In this document: one piece after another, positions 16,516-24,621 of the stretch
Position numbering within the stretch: position 1 is the first letter of the stretch
Layout: every line of letters begins with the position of its first letter
Source of the DNA: Pseudomonas citrullilanati
GTDB taxonomy: Bacteria; Pseudomonadota; Gammaproteobacteria; Pseudomonadales; Pseudomonadaceae
Length of the DNA: 64,000 bases
Reading direction: 5' to 3'
NCBI RefSeq assembly: GCF_030580855.1
Contig: NZ_JAUQOP010000034.1
Span: 1 to 64,000, forward strand
Notes under the pieces: model-generated
What the model saw: the letters and a program-made list of their open reading frames with translations, nothing else
Told to the model about the DNA's origin: nothing
The model's database searches: none
Made by a program: the position numbers and the translations under genes

Positions 16516-17910
16516 ATGACGATGGATTTCTCACGGCGCCGGTTGCTCCAAGGCGCCGGCGTGGTCGCGGCCTACACGGCACTCGGCAGCCAGGGCGCCC
16601 TGGCCGAGCTGATGCGCGCACCGCGGCTGATCCCTTGGCGCAATTGGTCCGGGGCACAGAGTTGCTTGCCGGTGGCGCGCCTGGCGCCCAAGGACCTGGA
16701 TGAACTGGTGCAAGTGGTGACCCGAGCCGAAGGACGTATTCGTCCGGTGGGCTCGGGGCATTCCTTTAGCGCGCTGGTGCCCACGGACGGGACCTTGCTG
16801 TCGCTGAGTTTTTTCAGCGGCCTGCTCGATCACGACGCGGCCAGCCTGCAAGCCGAATTCGGCGGCGGTACGCCGATGTCACGCATGGGCCCGGCGCTCA
16901 AGGCCATCGGCCAGGGATTGCCGAACATGGCCGACGTCGACTACCAAACCCTGGCCGGGGCCATCGCCACCTCGACCCACGGCACCGGCAAGGCGTTCGG
17001 CTCCTACGCGTCCCAGGTCGTCGGCCTGCAACTGGTGACCGCCGCTGGCGAGGTCCTCGATTGCGACGTCCGTCGGCACCCGGACGTGTTCAAGGCCGCC
17101 CGGGTCTCCCTGGGGGCGCTGGGGCTGGTGACCCGGGTGCGCTTGCAGAATCGCCCGGCCTATCGGTTGCGCGAGCGCCAATGGGTGGCGAAGACCGAAG
17201 AGTTGCTGGAGGACATCGACGCCCTCACTCGCGACAACCAGCACTGGGAAATGCAGGTGGTCACTCATTCCGACTATGCCTTGTCGGTCACCCTGAACGA
17301 GACCACCGACCCGGCCACGCCGCCCATCAGCCCGGAAGAAGAGGGCGGCAACGAGTTCGTCACGCTGATCGAAAAACTCGACAAGTACGGCAGCGATTTT
17401 CCGGCCACCCGCCGGGTGTTGCTGAACAGCCTGCGGCTGCTGGCCGATTTCGACGACCGCGTCGGTGACTCCCACGACATCTATGCCAATGCCCGCACGG
17501 TGCGCTTCAACGAGATGGAATACTCGGTCCCGGCGGAACACGGCCCGGCGTGCCTGCGGGAGATCCTTGCGCTGATCCGCGACAAGAACCTGCGCACCTG
17601 GTTTCCCATCGAGTACCGCTACGTCAAGGCCGACGACATTGCCTTGAGCATGTTCGAAGGCCGGGACAGCTGCTCGATCTCCGTGCACCAGCACTACCAG
17701 ATGGACCACCACAATTTCTTTGCCGCCGTCGAACCGATTTTCTGGAAGTACCAGGGTCGTCCGCACTGGGGAAAATTGCACTCGCTCAACGCCAGGGCGC
17801 TCCAGGCGCTGTACCCGCGCTGGCCGGAATTCGCCCGGGTGCGCCAGGCCCTGGACCCCGCCGGCAAGTTTCTCAACGGGCATCTGTCGACAATCCTGGG
17901 GGTGAGCTGA
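16516..17910 (+). CDS. Tat-exported sugar-1,4-lactone oxidase-like flavoprotein
   Basis: A 464-residue protein with a twin-arginine signal (FSRRRLLQGAGVVAAY, then ALA-E). The VAO-type FAD domain shows RPVGSGHSFSALVPTDG near residue 75 and TSTHGTGKAFGSY near 155. The C-terminal half is the D-arabinono-1,4-lactone oxidase domain, ending with the HWGK motif and LDPAGKFLNGHL typical of gulono- and arabinono-lactone oxidases. These enzymes oxidise aldono-lactones; this one should work in the periplasm. It is followed with one base of overlap by a racemase-fold gene and preceded by a cytochrome gene, so cytochrome c rather than oxygen may take the electrons. Confidence 0.9.
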   Translation: MTMDFSRRRLLQGAGVVAAYTALGSQGALAELMRAPRLIPWRNWSGAQSCLPVARLAPKDLDELVQVVTRAEGRIRPVGSGHSFSALVPTDGTLLSLSFFSGLLDHDAASLQAEFGGGTPMSRMGPALKAIGQGLPNMADVDYQTLAGAIATSTHGTGKAFGSYASQVVGLQLVTAAGEVLDCDVRRHPDVFKAARVSLGALGLVTRVRLQNRPAYRLRERQWVAKTEELLEDIDALTRDNQHWEMQVVTHSDYALSVTLNETTDPATPPISPEEEGGNEFVTLIEKLDKYGSDFPATRRVLLNSLRLLADFDDRVGDSHDIYANARTVRFNEMEYSVPAEHGPACLREILALIRDKNLRTWFPIEYRYVKADDIALSMFEGRDSCSISVHQHYQMDHHNFFAAVEPIFWKYQGRPHWGKLHSLNARALQALYPRWPEFARVRQALDPAGKFLNGHLSTILGVS

Positions 17911-19193
17911 TGGGTTTCAATCGTCGCGGTTTCCTCAAGGGAACATTGGGTGCGGGGGCGTTGCTCGCCGGTGCCGCCGTGCTGTTGCGCCCCCAAGACC
18001 GGGGCGGGCCGTACAGTGAGTATTTCCGCCAATTGAACCGCGAGCTCAAGGCCAACGGGCCGATGCGCCCGGTGCTGCTGGTCGACCTCGATCGCCTGGA
18101 TCACAACATCGACGTGGTCAAGGCCTCGGTCCGGCGGACCGGCAAGCAGTTGCGGCTGGTGGAGAAATCATTGCCGTCGCCCGGGTTGCTGGCCTACATC
18201 GGCCAGCGGGCCGAGACGCGACGGCTGATGTCGTTCCACCAACCGTTTCTCAATCACGATGCGATGCAGTTCGCCGAGGCCGATATCCTGCTGGGCAAGC
18301 CGCTGCCGGTGCGCTCCGCCGAGCTGTTCTACCGGTTGCACAAGGGGCCGTTCGACCCGGCGCGGCAGTTGCAATGGTTGCTGGACACCCCGCAGCGGCT
18401 CGAACAATACCGCGCCCTGGCCCAGGGCCTGGGCACGCGTGTGCGGGTCAACATCGAACTGGACGTCGGCCTGCACCGCGGTGGCGTGGCCGATGAGGCG
18501 AGCCTGGACGCCATGCTCACGTTGATCCGGGCCCATCCGGCGCACCTGGAGTTCGCCGGGTTCATGGGCTACGACCCGTTCGTGGGCATGGGCGTGCCCG
18601 AGCTGCTGGCGAGCCCACAGACATTGCTGGCCCGGGTCATGGCGATCTACACCGCACGGGTGGATTTCGTCCGCCTGCGTTATCCGGACTTGTGGCATCC
18701 GAGCCTGACCTTCAACACCGCCGGCAGCCCCAGCTATCGGCTGCACGAGCAGGAAAACCTCAGCACCGAAGTGTCGGTGGGCACGGCCATGCTCAAGCCC
18801 AGCCACTACGACCTGCCGTCCCTGAGCGAGCACGTGCCGGCGGCCTATATCGCCACGCCGGTGTTGAAGCGCACCGGCGCGGTGAACATCCCGGCCCTGG
18901 ACGAAAAGTCACGGATCTTCTCCTGGTGGGACGTGAACCAGCGGGCGACGTTTTTCATCTACGGCGGCAACTGGATGGCCGACTTCGAATCGCCCTCCGG
19001 CTTGAAGAGCAACAGCCTCTATGGCCGCAGCTCCAACCAGGAAATGGTTAACGGTTCAGAAGCGGTGGGGTTGGCGCTGGAAGACCAGGTGTTCCTGCGG
19101 CCGACCCAGACGGAGTCGGTGTTGCTGCAGTTCGGCGACTTGCTGGCGGTGCGCGGCGGGCGGATTGTCGAGCAATGGCCGGTGTACAGCTGA
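17910..19193 (+). CDS. Tat-exported PLP protein, alanine racemase/D-threonine aldolase fold
   Basis: A 427-residue protein with a textbook Tat signal, NRRGFLKGTLGAGALLAGAA. The remainder resembles the alanine-racemase N-terminal TIM-barrel group that includes D-threonine aldolase: PVLLVDLDRLDHNIDVVKAS near residue 53, the strand LRLVEKSLPSP where the PLP-binding Lys is expected, and RVNIELDVGLHRGGV near 180. PLP enzymes of this fold racemise or cleave amino acids, and export of the folded holoprotein fits Tat use. ATG overlaps the previous stop by one base, so co-translation with the lactone-oxidase-like gene is likely. The substrate is unknown. Confidence 0.83.
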   Translation: MGFNRRGFLKGTLGAGALLAGAAVLLRPQDRGGPYSEYFRQLNRELKANGPMRPVLLVDLDRLDHNIDVVKASVRRTGKQLRLVEKSLPSPGLLAYIGQRAETRRLMSFHQPFLNHDAMQFAEADILLGKPLPVRSAELFYRLHKGPFDPARQLQWLLDTPQRLEQYRALAQGLGTRVRVNIELDVGLHRGGVADEASLDAMLTLIRAHPAHLEFAGFMGYDPFVGMGVPELLASPQTLLARVMAIYTARVDFVRLRYPDLWHPSLTFNTAGSPSYRLHEQENLSTEVSVGTAMLKPSHYDLPSLSEHVPAAYIATPVLKRTGAVNIPALDEKSRIFSWWDVNQRATFFIYGGNWMADFESPSGLKSNSLYGRSSNQEMVNGSEAVGLALEDQVFLRPTQTESVLLQFGDLLAVRGGRIVEQWPVYS

Positions 19194-19260
19194 TCGCGCA
19201 TGGGTAGGCTCGCTCCCACAGGTTTGGCGATGGATTCGACTTTTGCGAACACGGGAAACC

Positions 19261-19350
19261 TGGTGGGAGCGAGCCTGCTCGCGAAGGCGGCGGTACAGCC
19301 ACCCTCGATGCTGGCCGGCCTATCGCTATCTCGAGCGGGCTCGTTCCCAC
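19261..19350. repeat. REP doublet with an extra half-copy
   Basis: Arms TGGTGGGAGCGAGCCTGCTC and GAGCGGGCTCGTTCCCAC are inverted; a partial copy (AGGCTCGCTCCCACAGG) stands at 19206-19222. Confidence 0.8.
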
Positions 19351-19369
19351 AAAAGAAGGGGGCAGGGGG

Positions 19370-20308
19370 TCAGAACGCGAACGGAATACTGACCTTGGCC
19401 CACAGCATTTCGCCCTCGGGGCGGTTTTCCACGTCGAATTCCTTGGCCCAGCGGATTTCCGCGCTGGCGTACTTGAGGAAGGTCAGGTGCAGCGCCGGGC
19501 CGATGGCGAAGACCTGGCCGCGTACGCCGTCGTCGACGTCCTGCCCGGCGAATTGCACCGTGCGGCCGTACTGTTTGTCGTCTGTAGTCTGCTTGAGGTA
19601 ATAGCCATTGAGCCCGAGCCGCAGGTTGTCGGTGACCCGGTAGCTGGCCGAATAATCGAAGTGGAAGATCTGCCCCGAGCGGTAGTCGGTGTCCTTGTTC
19701 TCGCGGTTGAAACTGTAGGTGGTCTTCATCGACACCTCGGTCTCCTCGGTGGGCAGCCAGGTGAAGGAGAACAACGGCTTGTAGGTGTAGAAGTTGTTGC
19801 TGGTGTTGGCCAGCCGGTCGGTGCTGTATTCGCCGGTGGGCACGGTGATTTCCACCGCCGCGGCCAGGGTCAGGTTCTTGCCCATGTCCCAGAGCACGAT
19901 CGGTGAAATGGTCGTGTCGCCCATGCCCTCGCGGGTGTCATGCAGCCCGAACGCCGAGACTTCCTGCTTGAGCCACGGTTGGGCGACGTAGATGCCCAGG
20001 CGCCCGCCGGCCACGCGCAGCGGGCTCAGGTAGTCGATCCGCGGGACCACCGCCGTGGATTCGATTTCAACCTTCGGCACATCGCCGCCCAAGGAACTGA
20101 TGTTGAATTTTCGCGCCTTGTAGTGGTTGTAGTAGAGGTTGAAAGCGACCATGTGGTCGGGAAGGCTGTCGACTTCCAGCGGCAATACGAAGAAGCCGTC
20201 GGTGCCGGGGCCGATGTTGTCGACGCCGGATTCCGTCGCCAGCGCGGACAGGGGAAGTGCCAGCCCGAGGGCCAATGGCAAGGCAAGGGTCGTGCGGATC
20301 GGGTTCAT
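19370..20308 (-). CDS. SphA/phenol-degradation-type outer-membrane protein
   Basis: A 312-residue protein with a cleavable signal peptide (TLALPLALGLALPLSALA-TE) followed by regularly alternating beta strands with aromatic belts, ending in WAKVSIPFAF, an outer-membrane beta-barrel C-terminus with terminal Phe. It resembles the meta-pathway phenol-degradation/SphA family (COG4313), thought to pass hydrophobic or lipid substrates. The start is uncertain: MNPIRTT (used here) or MSSPMNPIRTT four codons earlier; neither has a strong ribosome-binding site. It is divergent from an AraC regulator with three phased repeats in between. Confidence 0.85.
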   Translation of the reverse strand: MNPIRTTLALPLALGLALPLSALATESGVDNIGPGTDGFFVLPLEVDSLPDHMVAFNLYYNHYKARKFNISSLGGDVPKVEIESTAVVPRIDYLSPLRVAGGRLGIYVAQPWLKQEVSAFGLHDTREGMGDTTISPIVLWDMGKNLTLAAAVEITVPTGEYSTDRLANTSNNFYTYKPLFSFTWLPTEETEVSMKTTYSFNRENKDTDYRSGQIFHFDYSASYRVTDNLRLGLNGYYLKQTTDDKQYGRTVQFAGQDVDDGVRGQVFAIGPALHLTFLKYASAEIRWAKEFDVENRPEGEMLWAKVSIPFAF

Positions 20309-20371
20309 AGGGGAGCTCATTATTATTGTTGGAGATGCACCGAAAGTCCGAGCCATACAAATAAGCCGTTA

Positions 20372-20423
20372 GTGGCGGCCGGGGCAGGGTATTGGCGGCC
20401 ACGCAGGGGACTTGGGCGGCCAG
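20372..20423. promoter_or_regulatory. Three phased GGCGGCC repeats in a divergent promoter
   Basis: GGCGGCC occurs at 20374, 20394 and 20415, a spacing of 20-21 bases, with partly conserved flanks (TTGGCGGCCA, TGGGCGGCCA). Helical phasing between the divergent SphA-like and AraC genes suggests an AraC-type operator. Confidence 0.5.
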
Positions 20424-20512
20424 ATTTTGTGTCCCCCATTGCGCCGGCGCATGCTAACGTTCATGAAACAACCGGTTACAAAAACGCCACCTAACGTGCT
20501 CCGGATCCCGCC

Positions 20513-21556
20513 ATGCAGATGAAAGTCATCGACCCCACCTATGAACTGGCGCTGGTCTCGCCCTTCCTCTTGCAAACCCTGGCCGAGGTGGTGGCGGACA
20601 AGGGCTTCGATGCGGCCAGCCTGTGTCGCGGCCTGGGCTTCGGGCTCGATGACCTGCAAGATCCCGCCCAGCGTATCTCCTATCGCCAGGCGGTGATCAT
20701 GATCCAGCGGGCGCTCAAGCTGCTGCCCGACCAGGGCCTGGGGCTGTGGGTCGGCGACCGTAACGTACTGGGCACCCTTGGCCTGCTGGGCCACGTCCTG
20801 TCGTTGTGCGAAACCCTGCGCGATGCCTTCGCCGTAGGCGTGCGCTACCAGCACACCACCGGCGGCATCGCGCTGACCAGTGTCGAAGAAGCCGCCGGGC
20901 GGATCATGGTCGAGGCGACCTGTCGCCTGCCGTTCGCCGAGATCCAGGTGTTCGCGGTCGAAGAGTTCTTTGCCAGCCTGATGGTCTACGGCCGGGCGCT
21001 GGCGGGCCCGGATTTCAAGCCCCAGGCCGTGGAATTCATGCATGCCGCGCCGTCCTACGCTCGGGAATACACGCGGCTGCTGGGGCCGGATGTGCGCTTC
21101 GGCTGCCGGCACAATCGCATGTTGATCGATGGCCGTTGGCTGGACATGCGTTTGCCCAACCACCACCCGTTGGCGTTGCGCCAGGCACTGGCGTTGCTGG
21201 AGCAGGAGGCCGCCGAGGTTCACCAGAAGATCGACCTGATCCAGGCCGTGGAGCGGGCGATTGCCCGTGACCTGGCCCGGGGCAGCCACATCGAGAAGAT
21301 CGCCAGCGACCTCAACATGAGCAGCCGGACCCTGCGCCGTCGCCTCACGGAACACAGCCTGACCTTCGAAGCCTTGCTCGAACAGGTCCGGCGGGGGCGG
21401 ACCCTGAACCTGCTGGCGAACCCCGAGCTGTCCATCGAGCGCATCACCGAAGAGGTGGGCTACAGCGATGTGCGCAGTTTCCGCCGGGCGTTCCGGCGCT
21501 GGACCGGCATGAGCCCCAGCGCGTTCCGCAGCGAGGGCGCCGAGGCACGGCTCTAA
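20513..21556 (+). CDS. AraC-family transcriptional regulator
   Basis: A 347-residue regulator. Residues 20-210 match the arabinose-binding-like N-terminal domain used by the OruR/ArgR-like AraC group in Pseudomonas, and two helix-turn-helix units follow, HIEKIASDLNMSSRTLRRRL near 265 and SIERITEEVGYSDVRSFRRA near 310, with FRRWTGMSPSAFR at the end. ATG at 20513 or 20519 is possible. It is divergent from a SphA-like outer-membrane protein gene, the arrangement also seen for the sphingosine-responsive SphR/SphA pair, but I cannot show that the ligand is the same. Confidence 0.92.
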   Translation: MQMKVIDPTYELALVSPFLLQTLAEVVADKGFDAASLCRGLGFGLDDLQDPAQRISYRQAVIMIQRALKLLPDQGLGLWVGDRNVLGTLGLLGHVLSLCETLRDAFAVGVRYQHTTGGIALTSVEEAAGRIMVEATCRLPFAEIQVFAVEEFFASLMVYGRALAGPDFKPQAVEFMHAAPSYAREYTRLLGPDVRFGCRHNRMLIDGRWLDMRLPNHHPLALRQALALLEQEAAEVHQKIDLIQAVERAIARDLARGSHIEKIASDLNMSSRTLRRRLTEHSLTFEALLEQVRRGRTLNLLANPELSIERITEEVGYSDVRSFRRAFRRWTGMSPSAFRSEGAEARL

Positions 21557-21609
21557 GGTTATGTCCAAACGGTATTTCTCAAGCCGCAGGCAGTGTCCCT
21601 AAGATCACG

Positions 21610-21625
21610 TCATAACTCGTTATGA
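21610..21625. promoter_or_regulatory. Palindromic operator candidate for the GntR regulator
   Basis: TCATAAC-TC-GTTATGA is a perfect 7+7 palindrome 15 bases before the GntR start codon. GntR/HutC regulators commonly bind short palindromes overlapping their own promoter. Confidence 0.5.
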
Positions 21626-21640
21626 CAAGTGATGGGATTC

Positions 21641-22393
21641 ATGTCCAACAACGTTCTCTCCCTCAGCAGCGTGCCGCTGCACACCCAACTGCGCGACGTG
21701 TTGCGCGCGCGAATCCTCGACGGCGAATACCTCCAGGGCAGCCAGATGCCCTCGGAAAGCGAACTCGGTACGCTGTTCAGCGTCAGTCGCATCACCGTCC
21801 GCCAGGCCCTGGGCGATTTGCAAAAGGAAGGGCTGATTTTCAAGATCCATGGCAAGGGCACCTTTGTTGCCAAGCCCAAGACCTTCCAGAACGTCAGCAC
21901 CCTCCAGGGCCTGGCCGAGTCCATGACCGGGCGCGGCTTCGAGGTGATCAATCGGCTGCACAGCTTCCGGTTCATCGCGGCAGACAAGCGGGTGGCCGAG
22001 CGCCTGGGCCTCGCCGAAGGCGAAACGGTGGCGCAGATCAAGCGGGTGCGGTTGATCAACCGCGAGCCGATTTCCCTGGAGATCACCTACCTGCCCAAGG
22101 CCCTTGGCGAGCGCCTGGAAAAGGCCGACCTGGTCACCCGCGACATTTTCCTGATCCTGGAAAACGACTGCGCCTTGACCCTCGGCCACGCCGACCTGGC
22201 CATCGATGCGGTGCTGGCCGACACCGAGTTGACCCAGGCCCTGGAGGTCGAGCCGGGGTCGCCGATCATGCGCATCGAGCGCCTGACCCATGATGCCAGC
22301 GGCCAGCCGCTGGACTTCGAACACCTCTACTACCGCGGCGATGCTTTCCAGTACCGCCTGCGAATCGACCGGCAAAAAGGGACGCAAGCATGA
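21641..22393 (+). CDS. GntR/HutC-family transcriptional regulator
   Basis: A 250-residue regulator with an N-terminal winged helix-turn-helix (LRARILDGEYLQGSQMPSES then LFSVSRITVRQALGDLQKEG) and a C-terminal UTRA effector-binding domain ending YYRGDAFQYRLRIDRQ. The start MSNNVLSLSS is preferred; GTG and ATG codons 12 and 9 bases upstream are alternatives. Its last four bases (ATGA) overlap the start of the AprA-like gene, so it is the first gene of that operon and most likely represses it until a small acidic or sulfur-containing ligand binds. A palindrome lies just upstream. Confidence 0.93.
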   Translation: MSNNVLSLSSVPLHTQLRDVLRARILDGEYLQGSQMPSESELGTLFSVSRITVRQALGDLQKEGLIFKIHGKGTFVAKPKTFQNVSTLQGLAESMTGRGFEVINRLHSFRFIAADKRVAERLGLAEGETVAQIKRVRLINREPISLEITYLPKALGERLEKADLVTRDIFLILENDCALTLGHADLAIDAVLADTELTQALEVEPGSPIMRIERLTHDASGQPLDFEHLYYRGDAFQYRLRIDRQKGTQA

Positions 22394-24135
22394 CCCACAG
22401 CGCTGTGACTGGAAGCACCCTGGAACAGGAATACGACCTCGTCGTCATCGGTGGCGGCACCGCCGGGCCCATGGCGGCGATCAAGGCCAAGGAGCGCAAC
22501 CGTGACTTGCGCGTATTGTTGGTGGACAAGGCCAACGTCAAGCGCAGTGGCGCCATCAGCATGGGCATGGACGGGCTGAACAACGCGATCATTCCCGGCC
22601 ACTCGACACCCGAGCAATACACCAAGGAAATCACCATCGCCAACGACGGCATCGTCAACCAGGCGGCGGTGTACGCCTATGCCACCCACAGCTTCGAAAC
22701 CATCGAGCAACTGGACCGCTGGGGCGTGAAGTTCGAGAAGGACGAAACCGGCGACTACGCGGTGAAGAAGGTCCACCACATGGGCGCCTACGTGCTGCCG
22801 ATGCCGGAAGGGCACGACATCAAGAAAGTGCTCTATCGCCAGTTGAAGCGGGCTCGGGTCAGCATCACCAACCGGCTGGTCTGCACCCGCTTGCTGACGG
22901 ATGAAGAGGGCGCGGTGAACGGCGTCATGGGCTTCGATTGCCGTACCGCCGACTTCCACGTGATCAAGGCCAAGGCGGTCATCCTCTGCTGCGGCGCGGC
23001 GGGACGCCTGGGCTTGCCGGCCTCGGGGTACCTGATGGGCACCTATGAGAACCCCACCAACGCCGGGGACGGCTATGCCATGGCGTACCACGCCGGGGCC
23101 GAGCTGGCGAACCTGGAGTGCTTCCAGATCAACCCGTTGATCAAGGACTACAACGGCCCGGCCTGTGCCTATGTCACCGGGCCCCTGGGCGGCTACACCG
23201 CCAACAACAAGGGCGAGCGCTTCATCGAGTGCGACTACTGGAGCGGGCAGATGATGTGGGAGTTCCACCAGGAGCTCGAAGGCGGCAACGGCCCGGTGTT
23301 CCTCAAGCTCGATCACCTGGCCGAGGAAACCATCCAGAACATCGAAGAGATCCTGCACAGCAACGAACGGCCCAGTCGCGGGCAGTTCCACGCCAACCGT
23401 GGCACCGACTACCGCACGCAGATGGTGGAAATGCACATCTCCGAAATCGGTTTTTGCAGCGGTCATTCGGCCTCGGGCGTGTGGGTGAACGAGCGGGCCG
23501 AAACCTCGGTCAAGGGCCTGTACGCGGCCGGCGACATGGCGGCGGTGCCGCACAACTACATGCTCGGGGCGTTCACCTACGGCTGGTTTGCCGGCCACAA
23601 CGCCGCGGACTTCGTGGCGGGGAAGGATTTCTCGGCGCTGGATGCCGGGCAGATCGAACGGGAGAAGGCGCGTGTCTACGCACCGCTTAACCGTGAGCAC
23701 GGCCTGCCACCGGCCCAGGTGGAATACAAGCTGCGCCGCTTCGTCAACGATTACCTGCAACCGCCGAAGGTCACCAAAAAGATGCAGATCGGCCTGCAAC
23801 GCTTCAGCGACATCCAGCGCGACCTGGACCAGATCAAGGCCCACGACGCCCACGAATTGATGCGCGCCATGGAAGTCAGCGTGATCCGCGACTGTGCCGA
23901 AATGGCCGCCCGGGCCTCGTTGTTTCGTGCCGAAAGCCGCTGGGGGTTGTACCACTACCGGGTCGATCATCCGCAGCGCAACGACAGTGACTGGTTCTGC
24001 CATTGCCATTTGAAGAAGGGCGACGACGGTGTGATGACCTCCTTCAAGAAAGCCGTGGAGCCCTACATCATCGCCCTCGATGCCGAAGAACTGCAGGCCT
24101 ACGACCGGCTGCGGGTCGACGCCAGCGCGGCGTGA
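22390..24135 (+). CDS. AprA-like FAD-dependent oxidoreductase (fumarate-reductase/APS-reductase alpha family)
   Basis: A 581-residue flavoprotein. FAD binding is shown by YDLVVIGGGTAGPMAAIKAK near residue 18, KRSGAISMGMDGLNN near 51 and a C-terminal GLYAAGDMAAVPHNYMLGAF near 376. The pattern and the ferredoxin partner resemble adenylylsulfate-reductase alpha subunit more than succinate dehydrogenase, although pseudomonads do not respire sulfate. It is the second gene of an operon with a 2[4Fe-4S] protein 24 bases downstream, then an SsuA-like ABC importer, HEAT and DUF971 genes. A redox role on an imported sulfur compound is a reasonable guess; the reaction is unproved. Confidence 0.88.
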   Translation: MTHSAVTGSTLEQEYDLVVIGGGTAGPMAAIKAKERNRDLRVLLVDKANVKRSGAISMGMDGLNNAIIPGHSTPEQYTKEITIANDGIVNQAAVYAYATHSFETIEQLDRWGVKFEKDETGDYAVKKVHHMGAYVLPMPEGHDIKKVLYRQLKRARVSITNRLVCTRLLTDEEGAVNGVMGFDCRTADFHVIKAKAVILCCGAAGRLGLPASGYLMGTYENPTNAGDGYAMAYHAGAELANLECFQINPLIKDYNGPACAYVTGPLGGYTANNKGERFIECDYWSGQMMWEFHQELEGGNGPVFLKLDHLAEETIQNIEEILHSNERPSRGQFHANRGTDYRTQMVEMHISEIGFCSGHSASGVWVNERAETSVKGLYAAGDMAAVPHNYMLGAFTYGWFAGHNAADFVAGKDFSALDAGQIEREKARVYAPLNREHGLPPAQVEYKLRRFVNDYLQPPKVTKKMQIGLQRFSDIQRDLDQIKAHDAHELMRAMEVSVIRDCAEMAARASLFRAESRWGLYHYRVDHPQRNDSDWFCHCHLKKGDDGVMTSFKKAVEPYIIALDAEELQAYDRLRVDASAA

Positions 24136-24159
24136 ACCTTCCACCCAGAGAGAACGCCC

Positions 24160-24405
24160 ATGGCCTATCAACCCCAGGAAATCTTCTTCCGCTCCAATGC
24201 CCCCGTCACCGTGGACGAGGACAAATGCATCGCCCACAAGGGCTGCACCGTGTGCGTCGACGTCTGCCCCATGGACCTGCTGGCGATCAACCCGGCCACC
24301 CAGAAGGCCTACATGGCGTTCGATGAATGCTGGTACTGCATGCCCTGTGAAAAGGATTGCCCGACCGGGGCGGTGAAAGTCGAGATTCCGTATTTGCTGC
24401 GCTGA
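24160..24405 (+). CDS. AprB-like 2[4Fe-4S] ferredoxin
   Basis: An 81-residue protein with two cluster motifs, CIAHKGCTVCVDVCP near residue 23 and CWYCMPCEKDCP near 60, a spacing like that of the beta subunit of APS reductase but without its long C-terminal tail. It should carry electrons to or from the flavoprotein encoded just upstream (24 bases apart) in the cytoplasm. The start MAYQPQEIFF follows AGAGAG. The two genes form a reductase module whose partners, an ABC importer and a DUF971 protein, follow across a REP pair. Confidence 0.92.
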   Translation: MAYQPQEIFFRSNAPVTVDEDKCIAHKGCTVCVDVCPMDLLAINPATQKAYMAFDECWYCMPCEKDCPTGAVKVEIPYLLR

Positions 24406-24416
24406 CCGAGCGGACG

Positions 24417-24496
24417 CTATCGCGAGCAAGCTCGCTCCCACAGAGGATGTGGGGTGAACGCCGATAAACCTGTGGGAGCGAGCCTGCTCGCGAAGA
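24417..24496. repeat. REP doublet within the AprAB-like operon region
   Basis: Inverted arms CTATCGCGAGCAAGCTCGCT and GTGGGAGCGAGCCTGCTCGC separate the ferredoxin gene from the binding-protein gene. Confidence 0.9.
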
Positions 24497-24621
24497 AACC
24501 ACCACAAACCCAAAAGCCATCCGGCCACCCCCGGACGCACATTCACAACACCCCTCGTTTCCCACCGCGCCATGATCGTGGCGGAGACGAAATCCAATAA
24601 ATGATTCGAGGGGACACACCC

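Noticed and set aside
22330..24597. Leftward 755-codon frame opposite the AprA-like gene
   Set aside because: A shadow of the coding strand with no recognisable domains; it runs through a REP repeat.
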